From VMDJ01 sp038144195 (GTDB lineage Bacteria > Pseudomonadota > Gammaproteobacteria > Chromatiales > Chromatiaceae), in the NCBI GenBank assembly GCA_038144195.1, contig JAYQNH010000001.1, positions 62,001 through 126,000 on the forward strand: 64,000 bases of DNA, written 5' to 3'. The notes under the pieces were generated by a model. It had not been told where the DNA came from and searched no databases. It worked only from the letters and a program-made list of their open reading frames with translations. This document shows, one piece after another, positions 19,599-29,468 of the stretch. Position numbers and translations under genes: made by a program. Position 1 is the first letter of the stretch; each line of letters opens with the position of its first letter.

Positions 19599-20312
19599 AT
19601 GAATGGAATAACAGATCACACGTCGTCATCTTTTAATTCTGACATAGAGCATGTTCGTTCTTCGGTTCTAGAAATGGGCGGGCTGATTGAGTCGCAATTA
19701 GATAAAGCAATAACGGCTTTACGCGACTCCAATATTGCCTTGGCAGAAGAGGTTGTTGTTAATGACGCACAAATCAATCGTTACGATGTAATCATTGATG
19801 AAGGCTGTACGCGAATTTTTGCACTGCGTGCGCCAGCAGCAGGTGACTTACGCTTGGTTCAAACTGTATTAAGAACGACGACAGACCTTGAGCGTATTGG
19901 GGACGAGATAAAGCGAGTTGCCAAGATGGCTATTAAAAACTCAAAAGGTGCAGCAGATGCGAGCTTGTATAACCGAGTTGAGCATTTAGGTAATTCAGTA
20001 AAAGCGACCCTTAATCGTGCATTAGATGCCTTTGCGCGTATGGATGTTAATGCGGCGATTGAGGTTGCAGGTGAAGATAAACGAATTGATCAAGAATACG
20101 AAAGTATGATGCGTCAGTTAATGACCTACATGATGGAGGATCCTCGTTCGATTCCACGTATCCTCGATATTATGTGGGCAGCGCGTTCTCTAGAGCGGAT
20201 TGGCGATCGTTGTCAAAATATCTGCGAATACATTATCTACTTCGTTAAAGGTAAAGACGTTCGCCACACCAGCTTGGATAGCATTCGTGCTGAATTTGGC
20301 GATGATGCCTAA
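19599..20312 (+). CDS. phoU: Phosphate-specific transport system accessory protein PhoU
   Basis: Negative regulator that links PstSCAB transport state to PhoR and prevents toxic phosphate influx. The 237-residue all-helical protein has two PhoU repeats, each with the acidic metal-binding segments (DLERIGDEIKRVAKMA in the first, SLERIGDRCQNICEYI in the second). It is intact, 24 bases after phoR, and completes the pst-pho operon. Confidence 0.95.
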   Translation: MNGITDHTSSSFNSDIEHVRSSVLEMGGLIESQLDKAITALRDSNIALAEEVVVNDAQINRYDVIIDEGCTRIFALRAPAAGDLRLVQTVLRTTTDLERIGDEIKRVAKMAIKNSKGAADASLYNRVEHLGNSVKATLNRALDAFARMDVNAAIEVAGEDKRIDQEYESMMRQLMTYMMEDPRSIPRILDIMWAARSLERIGDRCQNICEYIIYFVKGKDVRHTSLDSIRAEFGDDA

Positions 20313-20371
20313 ACCGATTGGGTTGATTGCTGACTAGATCGTGTTGCGGTGAGGCTAGCTGACGTTTGGTT

Positions 20372-20405
20372 TTGTCATATTCTTGTCATTTGATGCAGCT
20401 ATTTT
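20372..20405 (+). promoter_or_regulatory. Second Pho box with -10 element, upstream of a small gene
   Basis: Direct 7-mers TTGTCAT at 20372-20378 and 20383-20389 are separated by ATTC, the same 7-4-7 layout as the pst Pho box. TATTTT at 20400-20405 lies ten bases after the box, exactly the spacing seen upstream of pstS. This predicts a PhoB-activated promoter dedicated to the gene at 20433. Confidence 0.75.
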
Positions 20406-20432
20406 GAATCAAATATCCGATCAGGTGAGAAA

Positions 20433-20618
20433 ATGACAGTAAAAACACATAACTCTGATGCCAAATTGCAGAGAAAAGATCTCAATGAAGAAGCTGTGTA
20501 TCTAGAAGAGCGTATCAAGCAAATGGGCTTTGAAGGCGATTGTGCCTATGAGCGTGCAATGTATACCTTCTATCTGGATCGTCTTTGCGAGCTTCGTTCT
20601 CAAATGACCGTTAATTGA
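20433..20618 (+). CDS. Uncharacterised 61-residue protein, predicted Pho-regulon member
   Basis: I do not recognise a family. The protein is soluble, charged and probably helical (LNEEAVYLEERIKQMGFEGD, then a tyrosine/arginine-rich helix DRLCELRSQM), with two cysteines and no signal peptide or membrane segment. A good Shine-Dalgarno (AGGTGAG) sits just before ATG 20433. A Pho box plus -10 element lies directly upstream, 60 bases after the end of phoU, so it seems to have its own phosphate-starvation promoter. It may be a small regulator or modulator in phosphate stress, but this is inference from position only. Confidence 0.7.
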   Translation: MTVKTHNSDAKLQRKDLNEEAVYLEERIKQMGFEGDCAYERAMYTFYLDRLCELRSQMTVN

Positions 20619-20657
20619 TATCAATAGATATTGCGGCTATCCATGTCGGATAGAAAA

Positions 20658-21797
20658 CTAACTAAGACCTATATTGATTAAAGCTTCAATGAGTTTTCTT
20701 TCATCGTATAGCTCATTGTTGGAGCCTCGAAGATCCCTATCAATCAGTTGAATGTGATTCTCTGACAAATAATCGGTGAAGGCATTGTCGATATCGGATC
20801 GTAGGCTGCTATCAGTCAGCACAATATCAATCGCTTTACTTTCTTTGCGCTCAGACAGGTCTTTGTTGATGGTTTGATTGAGCAGTTCAATTTGTTCGAT
20901 CAAACTGGTGTCATGGAGCTCAGGGTCAATGCCAAGATTTGGGATGAATACCTTGAGGTTATTGCTGGCGTGAATCGCATTGCCCACACCCTTAGGTAGT
21001 AGGTTTGCGATCACGCTTGAGAAGAAGCTGCCTGGTGGGAAAACAATCAGATCCGCATCACTGATTAAGGCATGATTTTTTGCATCGAGTGTTGAGCTGG
21101 GGCCAGAAAGCGTTAAGTCGATTATCTTCTGGCCTAAGGGGCGCGTTTCTTTTGCGGTGATCTTGTGTTGGCCGCTCACTGTTGTGCCATCGAGCAGTGT
21201 GGCGATGAGCTCTAGATCGTCATCGATTGTTGTACGCACAATGCCAAGCGAATGAACAACTTCGCTGATTTGATCAACCACATGGTGTCAAGGTGTGTTG
21301 ATTATTGAGATACCCGCCTGTGATCACCAAGTTACCGACACTGGCGCCACGGTAATCAAAGTCATCAGGCACCTGATCAAGGAACGCTCGTAGGTTGTTT
21401 TCAATCAGTTGTTTGACGGTGCCTGAGGTGACCTCAATTAAGGGATGCTCACCTGATTGTAGTTTCTCAACGAGTGATTTAAGCGTTGCTTGCGATTGAT
21501 CGGTGGGTAAGCGATAACGGAAAAGCGCTACCGCCTCTGGATGGCCTGCTAATGAATCATCAGCAATCGCCATCAGGCGTGCTCGCAAATCACCCACGGC
21601 AGGCATATTGAAAGCTTTGCGAAGTTTTGCCGAGCTGCCGCCTGAGTCGAATGGAGTTAGTAGGTGAATGCTGTTGTGGGTGTATTTGGTGAGTAGTGAT
21701 GAAGTCTTGTCCAGCGCTGAGCCGCCTGAGAAAAAAGGAGCGAAGGTCCATTGGCTGGATCCGCGAGACATTGCTCGATGTGACTATGCTCACTCAT
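20658..21797 (-). CDS. CofD-like protein (2-phospho-L-lactate transferase / YvcK superfamily), two frameshifts
   Basis: Member of the CofD/YvcK superfamily, resembling the subfamily named CofD-related in GAK systems. The phosphate-binding N-terminus FFSGGSALDKTSSLL and the segment THNSIHLLTPFDSGGSS are clear, followed by MPAVGDLRARLMAIAD and, in the second half, LIVFPPGSFFSSVIANLL. The start is inferred as ATG 21797, overlapping the decarboxylase stop (ATGA). Frame changes are needed near 21735, before FFSGG, and near 21287. CofD joins a nucleotide-activated phospholactate to F0, while YvcK proteins bind UDP-sugars; the substrate here is unknown. It ends a five-gene minus-strand operon. Confidence 0.8.
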
Positions 21798-23036
21798 GCA
21801 TCACGCTCATCGATAAAGACTTCAGCGGCATGTGGGTGCGAGAGAAAATCCTTGGGGCTGGCGCTAGCGCCATAAGCACCTGATTGCATGACCGCAACCA
21901 CATCGCCAACCTGCGCCTGTCCGATAGTATGTTTAGCCGCCAGTATGTCTAACGGTGTACAGAGAGGGCCGGTGATACTGACTTGAGTTCGATCACCTTG
22001 GTTGACATGCAATGGGTTAACCACAGGGTAGTTTTTACGAATGATCTGACCGAGGTTACCGCTTGCCGCTAAGTGATGATGCATGCCGCCATCGCAAATC
22101 CAGAAAGTTTCACCGCGTGAGGTTTTGCTATCGAGGATGCGTGTGAGATATACGCCGGCTTCACCGACCAAATAGCGACCAAGCTCAATCACGATATCTA
22201 CATTAGGCTGCAGTGCGGCAAAGTCATCAATGACTTCACTGAGTTCTGCGCCAAGCGTTCGGATATCTAAGGGTTGCTCGCCAGGGAAGTAGGGAATACC
22301 AAAGCCGCCGCCTAGATTGATCTCAGATAGACAAAGATTAAAGGTATCGATCAGTTCAAGCGCGAGATCTAGGCTAGCTTTTTGGGCATCAACGATAGCT
22401 TGCGCATCAAGACACTGCGAGCCTGCGTAGATGTGTAGACCATCGATAACGAGCTTATGTGCTTGCGCTGCATGTAACACATCATCGAGTTGGTCTTTAT
22501 CAATGCCAAAGGGTTTAGCGCTGCCGCCCATCGCCATGCCTGACCCTTTGAGATCAAAGTCTGGATTGATGCGAATCGAAAGACGCGGCGGCTGATGACC
22601 TTCGGCAAGTGATGCAATGCGATTGAGTTCGCCTAACGATTCAACATTGATGCGAATGCCAGCGTCGATAGCAGCGAGCAATTCTTCATCGCGCTTCCCG
22701 GTCCTGCAAAGCTGATGTCTTGCGGGTTGATGTTTGTTTTCAGCGCGAGTTGAAGTTCGCCCTGTGAGGCGATATCAAAGCCATCCACATGCTGCGCCAT
22801 AAACTGCACTAGTTGAGCATGTGGATTCGCTTTTAAGGCGTAATGTAGCTTGATGTCTTCAGGTAGATGTTCGCGTAACGTACGAATCGTATTTGCAATA
22901 ACAGCAGCGTCATACAGATAACACGGCGTGCTTAACCCTTGTTGCAGGTGTTCGTAACCGACTTACCCCCAATGATGAGTTGATCATTGCTGATCGGGAA
23001 TTGGGTGATCGCTGAATGTGTGGGCATTTCGCTCAT
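21794..23036 (-). CDS. PLP-dependent decarboxylase, exosortase-A-associated type, two frameshifts
   Basis: Fold-type III PLP enzyme of the ornithine/diaminopimelate decarboxylase superfamily. The PLP lysine lies in LHYALKANPH. Further motifs are SFAGPGKRDEEL (after frame correction), DFDLKGSGMAMGG, GLHIYAGSQ, INLGGGFGIPYFPGEQPLD and AYGASASPKDFLSHP. These last ones match the subfamily usually encoded with exosortase A loci (dCO2ase_PEP1) rather than LysA or SpeC. Start is ATG 23036; frame changes lie near 22957 and 22695. It is seven bases downstream of the ligase and overlaps the CofD-like gene, so the three are co-translated. The likely substrate is an activated amino acid, but this is not shown. 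Confidence 0.85.
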
Positions 23037-23043
23037 GGCGAGA

Positions 23044-24497
23044 TTATCGCAAGGGATACTGTGCTTTTGCGAGCGCGCGATCTAATTTGCCGTTGGCGCT
23101 AAGCGGTAGGGACGGATGTTGCTCAATAAAGCTAGGCTGCATATAATTCGGAAGCTCGTGTACAAGGTGCTGTTTAAGCGCGTCCACAGAAAGATCACCT
23201 TGGTATAGCAGAATGATATTTTCGCCAGCGTTAAAGCAAACAGCTTGCTCAATACCTTTCAATGCGAGTGCGGGCAGTTCAATCTCTTGAGGACTGATGC
23301 GATAGCCGGAGACCTTCATCATCTCGTCATCGCGACCTATAAAGGTAAACAGTCCATCGGCTGAGCGTTTAACCGTATCGCCTGAACGTACATAGTGAAT
23401 GCCATCCTTGTCGCTACCAAAGCGTTGTTCAGTAAGATCCGTGTGATTCCAATAACCTAAAGCCACTGTGTCGCCAGCGTGAATAAGCTCACCCGCATGA
23501 TCATCAGCGCAATCATTACCTTGCGCATCAATTACACGTAATGTGGCGCCGGGAATCGCGATACCCATACTGTCGGGATGAGTGAGTCGTAAATCGGCGG
23601 GCAGGTAGGTTGAGCGAAACGCTTCGGTTAGGCCGTACATCAAGATGATGTCAGTGGAAGGCAGAGCTTCATGCAAAATCTGTTAGACGGGCTCGGCAAG
23701 ATGACCACCAGAGTTGGTGATATATCGCAGATGTTGTTTTGCATCTGTTGACCAATCGCACCGGGTGAGTTGTTGCCAAATCGGTGGCACGCCAGCTACG
23801 CCAGTTACCTTGTAGGTGTCGATGGCTTTGATGATCTCGCAAGGTAACAGATAGTCGAATAACACCAGCTCGGCACCGATAAGTAAGCTGCTGATCAGTT
23901 GGTTAAGACCATAGTCAAAACTCAGTGGTAAGACGCCAAGTAACACATCATCTGAAGTGTTATTTAAATATTGAGTAACCGCTTCTGCGCCAGCAATGAG
24001 ATTACGATCGCTGAGCATCACGCCCTTCGGTAAGCCGGTACTTCCTGAGGTATATAAAAGACAAGACAGGTTGTCTGGCGAGATGAGTGAGCTCTTGAGC
24101 GTAAGGATTTCTGTTTGATCGATTGCGTATCGACCTGAAGTAGTAAGCCTATATCCGCTTCGTTGATATCAACACGTTGTGAATGAGTGACCAGTAGCTT
24201 AGCTTGCGTGTCACGAAGGATGTGATTGAGCTGCGGGATTTTGAGTAGGGGGTTGATGGGTACGAATACCGCACCTATCGCATTGGCTGCTAATAGATAC
24301 ACCACCAGATCGATATTCTTCTGCAGATATAGCGCAACGCGATCCCCTTTGATGACACCAAGCTCACCCAATTGTTGTGAGGCTTGATTAACGCGATCGA
24401 GTAGCTCCGGGTAAGTTAGTGCGTCGTTTTTATGTCTTAACGCAACACGAGTAGATGCGCGTTCAGCTTGCTGATGAAGTAAATCAAACGGGTGCAT
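23044..24497 (-). CDS. AMP-forming acyl/aminoacyl ligase, exosortase-A-associated type, frameshift plus in-frame stop
   Basis: Adenylate-forming enzyme with core motifs in order: LLYTSGSTGLPKGVMLS (P-loop), ILMYGLTEAFRSTYLP, the SGD motif, GRDDEMMKVSGYRI and the C-terminal lysine in NGKLDRALAKA. The FVPINPLLKIPQLNHILRD and LTEAFRSTYLP segments match the ligase_PEP_1 family. Start is ATG 24497. A frameshift near 24118 precedes the P-loop, and an in-frame TAA at 23683-23685 follows SGGHLAEPV in the same frame as QILHEALP. With a phosphopantetheinyl transferase two genes upstream, the product is probably loaded on a carrier protein, but no carrier gene is seen here. It may be inactive if the stop is real. 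Confidence 0.83.
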
Positions 24498-24500
24498 TGT

Positions 24501-25301
24501 TTATGCGATGAGATAGAAGATAAAAGCGCCAAGTGCCAAGCGATACAGCACAAAGGGCCACATGCCAATGCGTTCAATGAACTTAAGGAAGTAGTGAATG
24601 CATAAATAGGCTGAGATGGCAGATAACACCACGCCAAGAACAATCGCGTTCCAATCGACGGCTTCGGTTGTTTCAAGCAGGTCAAAGGTGATCAGTGCTG
24701 ATGAGGCAAGCACGGTAGGGATCGCCAGCAAGAACGAGAAGCGAGAAGCAGCTTCACGCGTCAAACCAACCCATAAACCTGCGGTCATGGTGATGCCGGA
24801 GCGAGAGGTGCCTGGAATAAGAGCGAGAATTTGCGCAAGACCAACAATGATTGCGTCTTTGAGGGTGATGCTAGTGAGGTCGCGTTCGCGCTTTGCACTC
24901 CAATCCGCTTGCCATAACACCAAGCCAAAGAAAATGGTGGCAGCACCAATGATCCAAGGCTCACGGAACTGACTTTCAATCAGGCTTTTTAACAGTAAGC
25001 CTGCGATTACTACCGGGATTACGCCGACGATCACTGCCCAGCCTAGACGTGCTTCAGGGTTGCTTGGTGCGCTTGGCGTTAGGGCGCGGAACCAGCCATT
25101 AAAAATAGCAACTACATCGCGCCAAAAGTAAGCCACGATGGCAATCAGCGATCCAAAGTGAACGGCCACATCTAAACTCAAACCTTGATCGGCAAAGCCA
25201 AAGATATGTGGCGCCAAGATGAGGTGGCCAGAGCTAGAGATGGGTAAGAACTCGGTTAGACCTTGAATAACCGAAAGAATGAAGACGCTGAGTATGTCCA
25301 T
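24501..25301 (-). CDS. uppP: Undecaprenyl-diphosphatase UppP (BacA)
   Basis: Integral membrane phosphatase that regenerates undecaprenyl phosphate for peptidoglycan and polysaccharide synthesis. The 266-residue protein is intact. Both catalytic regions are present: the N-terminal LTEFLPISSSGHLIL (glutamate and serine-rich loop) and the arginine-containing PGTSRSGITM in the second half, with about eight membrane helices. It lies three bases before the ligase gene, within the operon that also holds the decarboxylase and CofD-like genes, which hints that this copy serves a lipid-carrier-linked product. Confidence 0.95.
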   Translation of the reverse strand: MDILSVFILSVIQGLTEFLPISSSGHLILAPHIFGFADQGLSLDVAVHFGSLIAIVAYFWRDVVAIFNGWFRALTPSAPSNPEARLGWAVIVGVIPVVIAGLLLKSLIESQFREPWIIGAATIFFGLVLWQADWSAKRERDLTSITLKDAIIVGLAQILALIPGTSRSGITMTAGLWVGLTREAASRFSFLLAIPTVLASSALITFDLLETTEAVDWNAIVLGVVLSAISAYLCIHYFLKFIERIGMWPFVLYRLALGAFIFYLIA

Positions 25302-25350
25302 AAAGGGTTTCTATCCTTAACGCGTATCGCCCGACGATGATGTCCTTGGC

Positions 25351-25976
25351 TTATGTGATCGTATGATATGCCAATTTAGGTGCTGAAGCTTGTCGCGGCC
25401 AGGCTACACAGCCCATCAGATCGCTGGGTAACTTAAGCTGGGCATGCTGAAGCTCAATGTCAGGATCGAGTTGATCGAAGATGCCTATGCCGATGCACTT
25501 GTGACGTGCTTCGAGTTGGGTCCATTCTTCATAAAAACGCGATCTGAATCCTCGGCAGCTTCTATACGGGCAATGGCATCTTCAGGCATAACGCGTTTAG
25601 CGATCGCCAAGCGATTGGCTTGCGGGCGAAAACGTTCGATATCCACCCCCAAGGGTAGTTGGCTTATAGCAAGTAGGCCGTAACGACCGGTGTGTGACAG
25701 GTTGAATTCAAAGTTTCGCTCAGCCAAGTAGGGCTTACCGCCATCTTCAATCCAAATCGGCACTTCAGATGGAGCTAGATGCAGCAGCTGACCTAAAATT
25801 GACCGCATAACGGTACGCATCACGGCATAATGATTCGATCGATGTTTCTCGGCCCGTTGTCGCTCGTCATCACTCAGTACATTCAGGTCAGCGTTCTGCT
25901 GATCGAGATCGATCTGATACAGGTCGATCCACTGATCTGAGGGTGGTGAGAAGGCTTGTCTGGGATTATCGGACAT
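25351..25976 (-). CDS. Sfp-type 4'-phosphopantetheinyl transferase, frameshifted
   Basis: Transfers phosphopantetheine from CoA onto carrier proteins. Recognisable motifs are GGKPYLAE.NFEFNLSHTG (substrate and CoA contacts) and the metal-binding LGVDIERFRP. The frame breaks near 25540 at an A-run; the third motif (RFYEEWTQLEARHK, equivalent to the WxxKEA helix) and the C-terminus continue in another frame to TAA 25351-25353. Start is ATG 25976, with weak ribosome-binding sequence. It is the first gene of the minus-strand run leading into uppP and the ligase; the E. coli AcpS-type enzyme is not seen in the window. Confidence 0.85.
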
Positions 25977-26023
25977 CAAAATTTACTTAAGAATAAATCT
26001 TAACCTATTGTTTTTATTTAATT

Positions 26024-27750
26024 ATGTCGATCAAGCTCATTCAGCGTCGCGAGCCTAAAGCGATCTCCAGTGAATTATCCGGTTTGTCGCCCTTGCTGCA
26101 ACGCTTGTATGCCAATCGCGGCGTTGAGCTGGCGTCTGAGATTGATGCGTCGTTAGCACAGCTTATCCCTGTGGAGTCGATGGGTGGCTTAAGTGAAGCA
26201 CTAGAGGTCTTGGTGCCAGCCGTCGAACAAGGTCAGCGCATTTTGATCGTGGGTGACTTTGATGCTGATGGCGCGACCAGTTGCGCGCTCGGCATGTTGG
26301 CGTTTCGTGCTTTGGGTCATCAGGCTATCGATTTTCTGGTGCCGAATCGCTTTGAGTACGGCTATGGCTTAACGCCAGAGATTGTTGAGCTCGCCAAAAC
26401 GCGTCAGCCTAATCTGATTATTACCGTGGATAACGGGATCGCGAGCCTTGCGGGTGTGGCGGCTGCTAATGAGCTGCCGGTATCCCGGTGATCGTGACTG
26501 ATCACCATTTACCGGGAGATGAGTTGCCCGACGCGGCCGCCATTGTGAATCCCAATGCACCGGGGAACGATTTTCCTTCAAAGGCACTCGCAGGGGTGGG
26601 TGTGTTGTTTTATGTGTTACTTGGTTTACGCAGTGCTTTGAGAGTTAAGGGTTGGTTTGAGCAGCAATCGATCGAAGAGCCGAACATGGCGCAATTTCTC
26701 GATATCGTTGCGCTAGGTACGGTTGCCGATGTGGTTCCCTTAGATGCCAACAATCGCCGTTTAGTGCATCACGGTCTGCACCGTATTCGAGCGGGTCATG
26801 CACGTCCGGGTATCGCAGCCTTACTCGAAATCGCGCGCCGTGATTACCGTCGGGTTAAAGCCAGTGATATGGGCTTCTTTGTTGGTCCGCGTTTGAACGC
26901 AGCCGGTCGCTTAGATGACATGACTTTAGGTATTCAATGTTTGATCGAAGACGATCCGCTTCGCGCACGTGAGCTGGCAACTCGATTGGATATTTGGAAT
27001 AAACAACGCCGTGAAATTGAATCAGACATGCAGGCCGATGCTGAGCATATGTTGGCTGATTTACCGCAAAGCGATGCGGCATTAACGGGTGTGTGTTTAT
27101 TCAATCCGGACTGGCATCAGGGTGTGATCGGTATATTGGCCTCACGCGTAAAAGAAGAGCTACATCGTCCCGTGGTGATCTTTGCGAAAGGCGATGAGGG
27201 TTGGATCAAGGGCTCAGCGCGTTCTATCCCTGGTTTTCATATCCGGGATGCCTTGGATGTGATCTCCAAGCGATATCCAGATCTTTTCGATAAGTTTGGC
27301 GGCCATGCGATGGCGGCGGGCATGACGATACGAGAAAAAGATTTTGAGCAGTTTGCCCAAGCGTTTGATCAAGTGGCACGTGAGCAGTTATCTGATGATC
27401 AATTGCAGGCAGTGTTGCTCAGTGATGGTGAGGTGCCTGCAGATCAATTGTCTTTAGATATGGCGGCAGAGCTGACCCAAGCGGGCCCTTGGGGGCAGAA
27501 TTTTCCAGAGCCGTTATTTGATGGTGAGTTTGATGTGGTCAGTGGTCGGATTGTGGGAGAGCATCATTGGAAGTTGGTGCTGCGCCCGAGTGGTAGTCAG
27601 CAGACCATCGATGCGATTGCGTTTAAGACCGTGGAGCAATTTCCGCAGCTGCCGGACAAACTCAAAATTGCATATCAGCTCGATATTAATGAATGGCAGG
27701 GGCGACAATCGTTACAATTGCGCGTCGACTATATGGAAGCGGTAGCGTGA
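26024..27750 (+). CDS. recJ: Single-stranded-DNA-specific 5'-3' exonuclease RecJ, frameshifted
   Basis: DHH-family exonuclease of recombination and mismatch repair. Metal-binding motifs are seen in order: GDFDADGATS, TVDNGIAS and, after the frame change, VTDHHLPGDE, then the DHHA1 domain with GGHAMAAGMT. The N-terminal frame ends near 26480 and the second opens at once in another frame (VIVTDHHLPG), a one-base error in a continuous protein of about 575 residues. The stop overlaps darP (GTGA). Confidence 0.94.
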
Positions 27751-28220
27751 AAGAACGAGAGTATGACGAAAATGGTCGGGTTATCCGTCCGAACAAAACG
27801 GCTTTAAAGCGCGATCTTGCGGATCGTTCGGAGCTGCTCGATAAGATGACGCAGCTCAGTGATGCCGAGATGGAAAAGATTGGTGTCGACCCGGATGTCA
27901 TCGAAGAGGTGGCGAAAGTCCGTTCGGTGAAAAAGGGTGGAGCGCGCAATCGTCAGTTGAAGTATTGCATCAAAGTCTTGACCGGTGTCGATCTCAGTGT
28001 GGCTGAAACCTATATAAACGATCGAAATTCACACCAATTAGCAATCAACCAGGCCTTTCACTTGCTCGAAAAATGGCGCGACCGTCTGATCGAAGAAGGT
28101 GATGAGGCGATGGGTGCGGCGATGGATGAATGGCCCCAGATGGACCGCCAGCAATTGCGTCATTTGGTCCGCGATGCCAAGAAAGAACACGAGTCTGGCA
28201 AGCCGGCAGGTGCCAAGTAG
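27747..28220 (+). CDS. darP: Ribosome-associated 50S biogenesis factor DarP (YjgA, DUF615)
   Basis: Helical protein that acts late in 50S subunit assembly and promotes peptidyl-transferase centre maturation in E. coli. The DUF615 pattern is clear: a basic N-terminus (GRVIRPNKTALKRDL), a central helix with RSVKKGGARNRQLKYCIK, and an acidic C-terminal helix pair ending KKEHESGK. The start is GTG 27747 overlapping the recJ stop; the longer frame from 27693 is a read-through of recJ sequence. Confidence 0.9.
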   Translation: MKEREYDENGRVIRPNKTALKRDLADRSELLDKMTQLSDAEMEKIGVDPDVIEEVAKVRSVKKGGARNRQLKYCIKVLTGVDLSVAETYINDRNSHQLAINQAFHLLEKWRDRLIEEGDEAMGAAMDEWPQMDRQQLRHLVRDAKKEHESGKPAGAK

Positions 28221-28349
28221 AAGCTGTTCCAATTCCTGCGCACCCTGAGTGAACAAGAGGCTTAATGCCCCCATCCAAAACCCGAATCTAAGCCGTCCCT
28301 GAGCCGTGATAGAAAGAGCGCAGTGTTACTCAGTAGTAAAGGTGTAAAG

Positions 28350-29438
28350 ATGAGTGATTCGGAAGATCAGGGCGTTCGTGAGATTCGTATCGACCCGATA
28401 GTGCCTACCCAGTCAGTGCTTGTAGCAACCGCTCGGGGTATGCGTCCAAAGAAAGACGAAGATCGTATCGATCGAGATAATCGTAGCCACGTAGAAACCT
28501 GTCCTTTCTGTCGTGGTAACGAAGAAAGAACTCCCCCTGAGATTAAAGCCTATCCCGACCCGAAAGAATGGGATATCCGCATCGTTCCAAATCTCTATCC
28601 TGTGTTAGGTGATGATGAAGCTAAGCCAAATCTCGCCTTAGGTTTGCAGCAAGTTATCGATGGCTATGGTCGTCATGAGGTCATCATTGATAACCCGAAT
28701 CACGGCATCTGTGTGCATGAGATGACACAGGATCACCTAAAGAATTTATTCACCGTGTATCAGCAGCGCATGGCTGAGTTGTATGCGTCGGATAAACGTT
28801 TGAAGTATGTCTTGGTGTTTAAGAACTTTGGACCTGCCGCAGGCGCCAGTATTCCGCACACGCACAGTCAAATCATTGCGACACCGGTTGTGCCAGAGAA
28901 CGTGCAGAACGAGGTGACCTACAGCAAGCAATATCATGCCAAGCATGGCCAGTGTGTTTTCTGTTCCTTAATTGACGAAGCATTGACCTATGAAGCGACG
29001 ATTTACGATCGTGAGTCCGGTGAGATTCGCCGTAAGATCAATGTCGGTCAGTACGTGGTTGAGCGTGGTAAGAAGTTTGTTGCGATCAAGCCCTTCGCTA
29101 GTCGCTATGAGTGGGAGATTCATATTCTGCCACTGCAACACGAATCAGACTTCCTAGAAGCAACCGCTGAAGATCTCGAAGACTTTGCCAATGTGCTGAA
29201 GCGCACGATGGCGCGCTTAGATAAGGTTGTGGGTGGAGTGCAATACAACTACTTCCTGCATTCAGCGCCACATGGTGACACCTTTGGCGATTGCTCGGAT
29301 AGTTATCATTGGCATCTCGAAATCTGCCCACGTACCAGCATTCCGACAGGCTTTGAGTTAGGTTCTGGTTTGTTTGTGAGTACAGTCAGTCCAGAATCAG
29401 CCGCGCAAGCCTTGCGTGAGGTTGAAATCGACGATTAA
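28350..29438 (+). CDS. galT: Galactose-1-phosphate uridylyltransferase-like protein (HIT superfamily)
   Basis: HIT-superfamily nucleotidyltransferase. The GalT pattern is present: zinc-binding CPFCRGNEERTPPEI near residue 48, the AGASIPHTHSQIIATPVVP segment with the histidine triad region, and a C-terminal half with EIHILPLQHESDF and HWHLEICPR. ATG 28350 (MSDSEDQ) is preferred over 28323. No galK or galE is adjacent, and it stands alone between darP and sdh, so it may act on another sugar phosphate or as a related ADP/UDP-sugar enzyme. Confidence 0.8.
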   Translation: MSDSEDQGVREIRIDPIVPTQSVLVATARGMRPKKDEDRIDRDNRSHVETCPFCRGNEERTPPEIKAYPDPKEWDIRIVPNLYPVLGDDEAKPNLALGLQQVIDGYGRHEVIIDNPNHGICVHEMTQDHLKNLFTVYQQRMAELYASDKRLKYVLVFKNFGPAAGASIPHTHSQIIATPVVPENVQNEVTYSKQYHAKHGQCVFCSLIDEALTYEATIYDRESGEIRRKINVGQYVVERGKKFVAIKPFASRYEWEIHILPLQHESDFLEATAEDLEDFANVLKRTMARLDKVVGGVQYNYFLHSAPHGDTFGDCSDSYHWHLEICPRTSIPTGFELGSGLFVSTVSPESAAQALREVEIDD

Positions 29439-29468
29439 GTCAAATCCATATAAGCCATCTCGAATATA

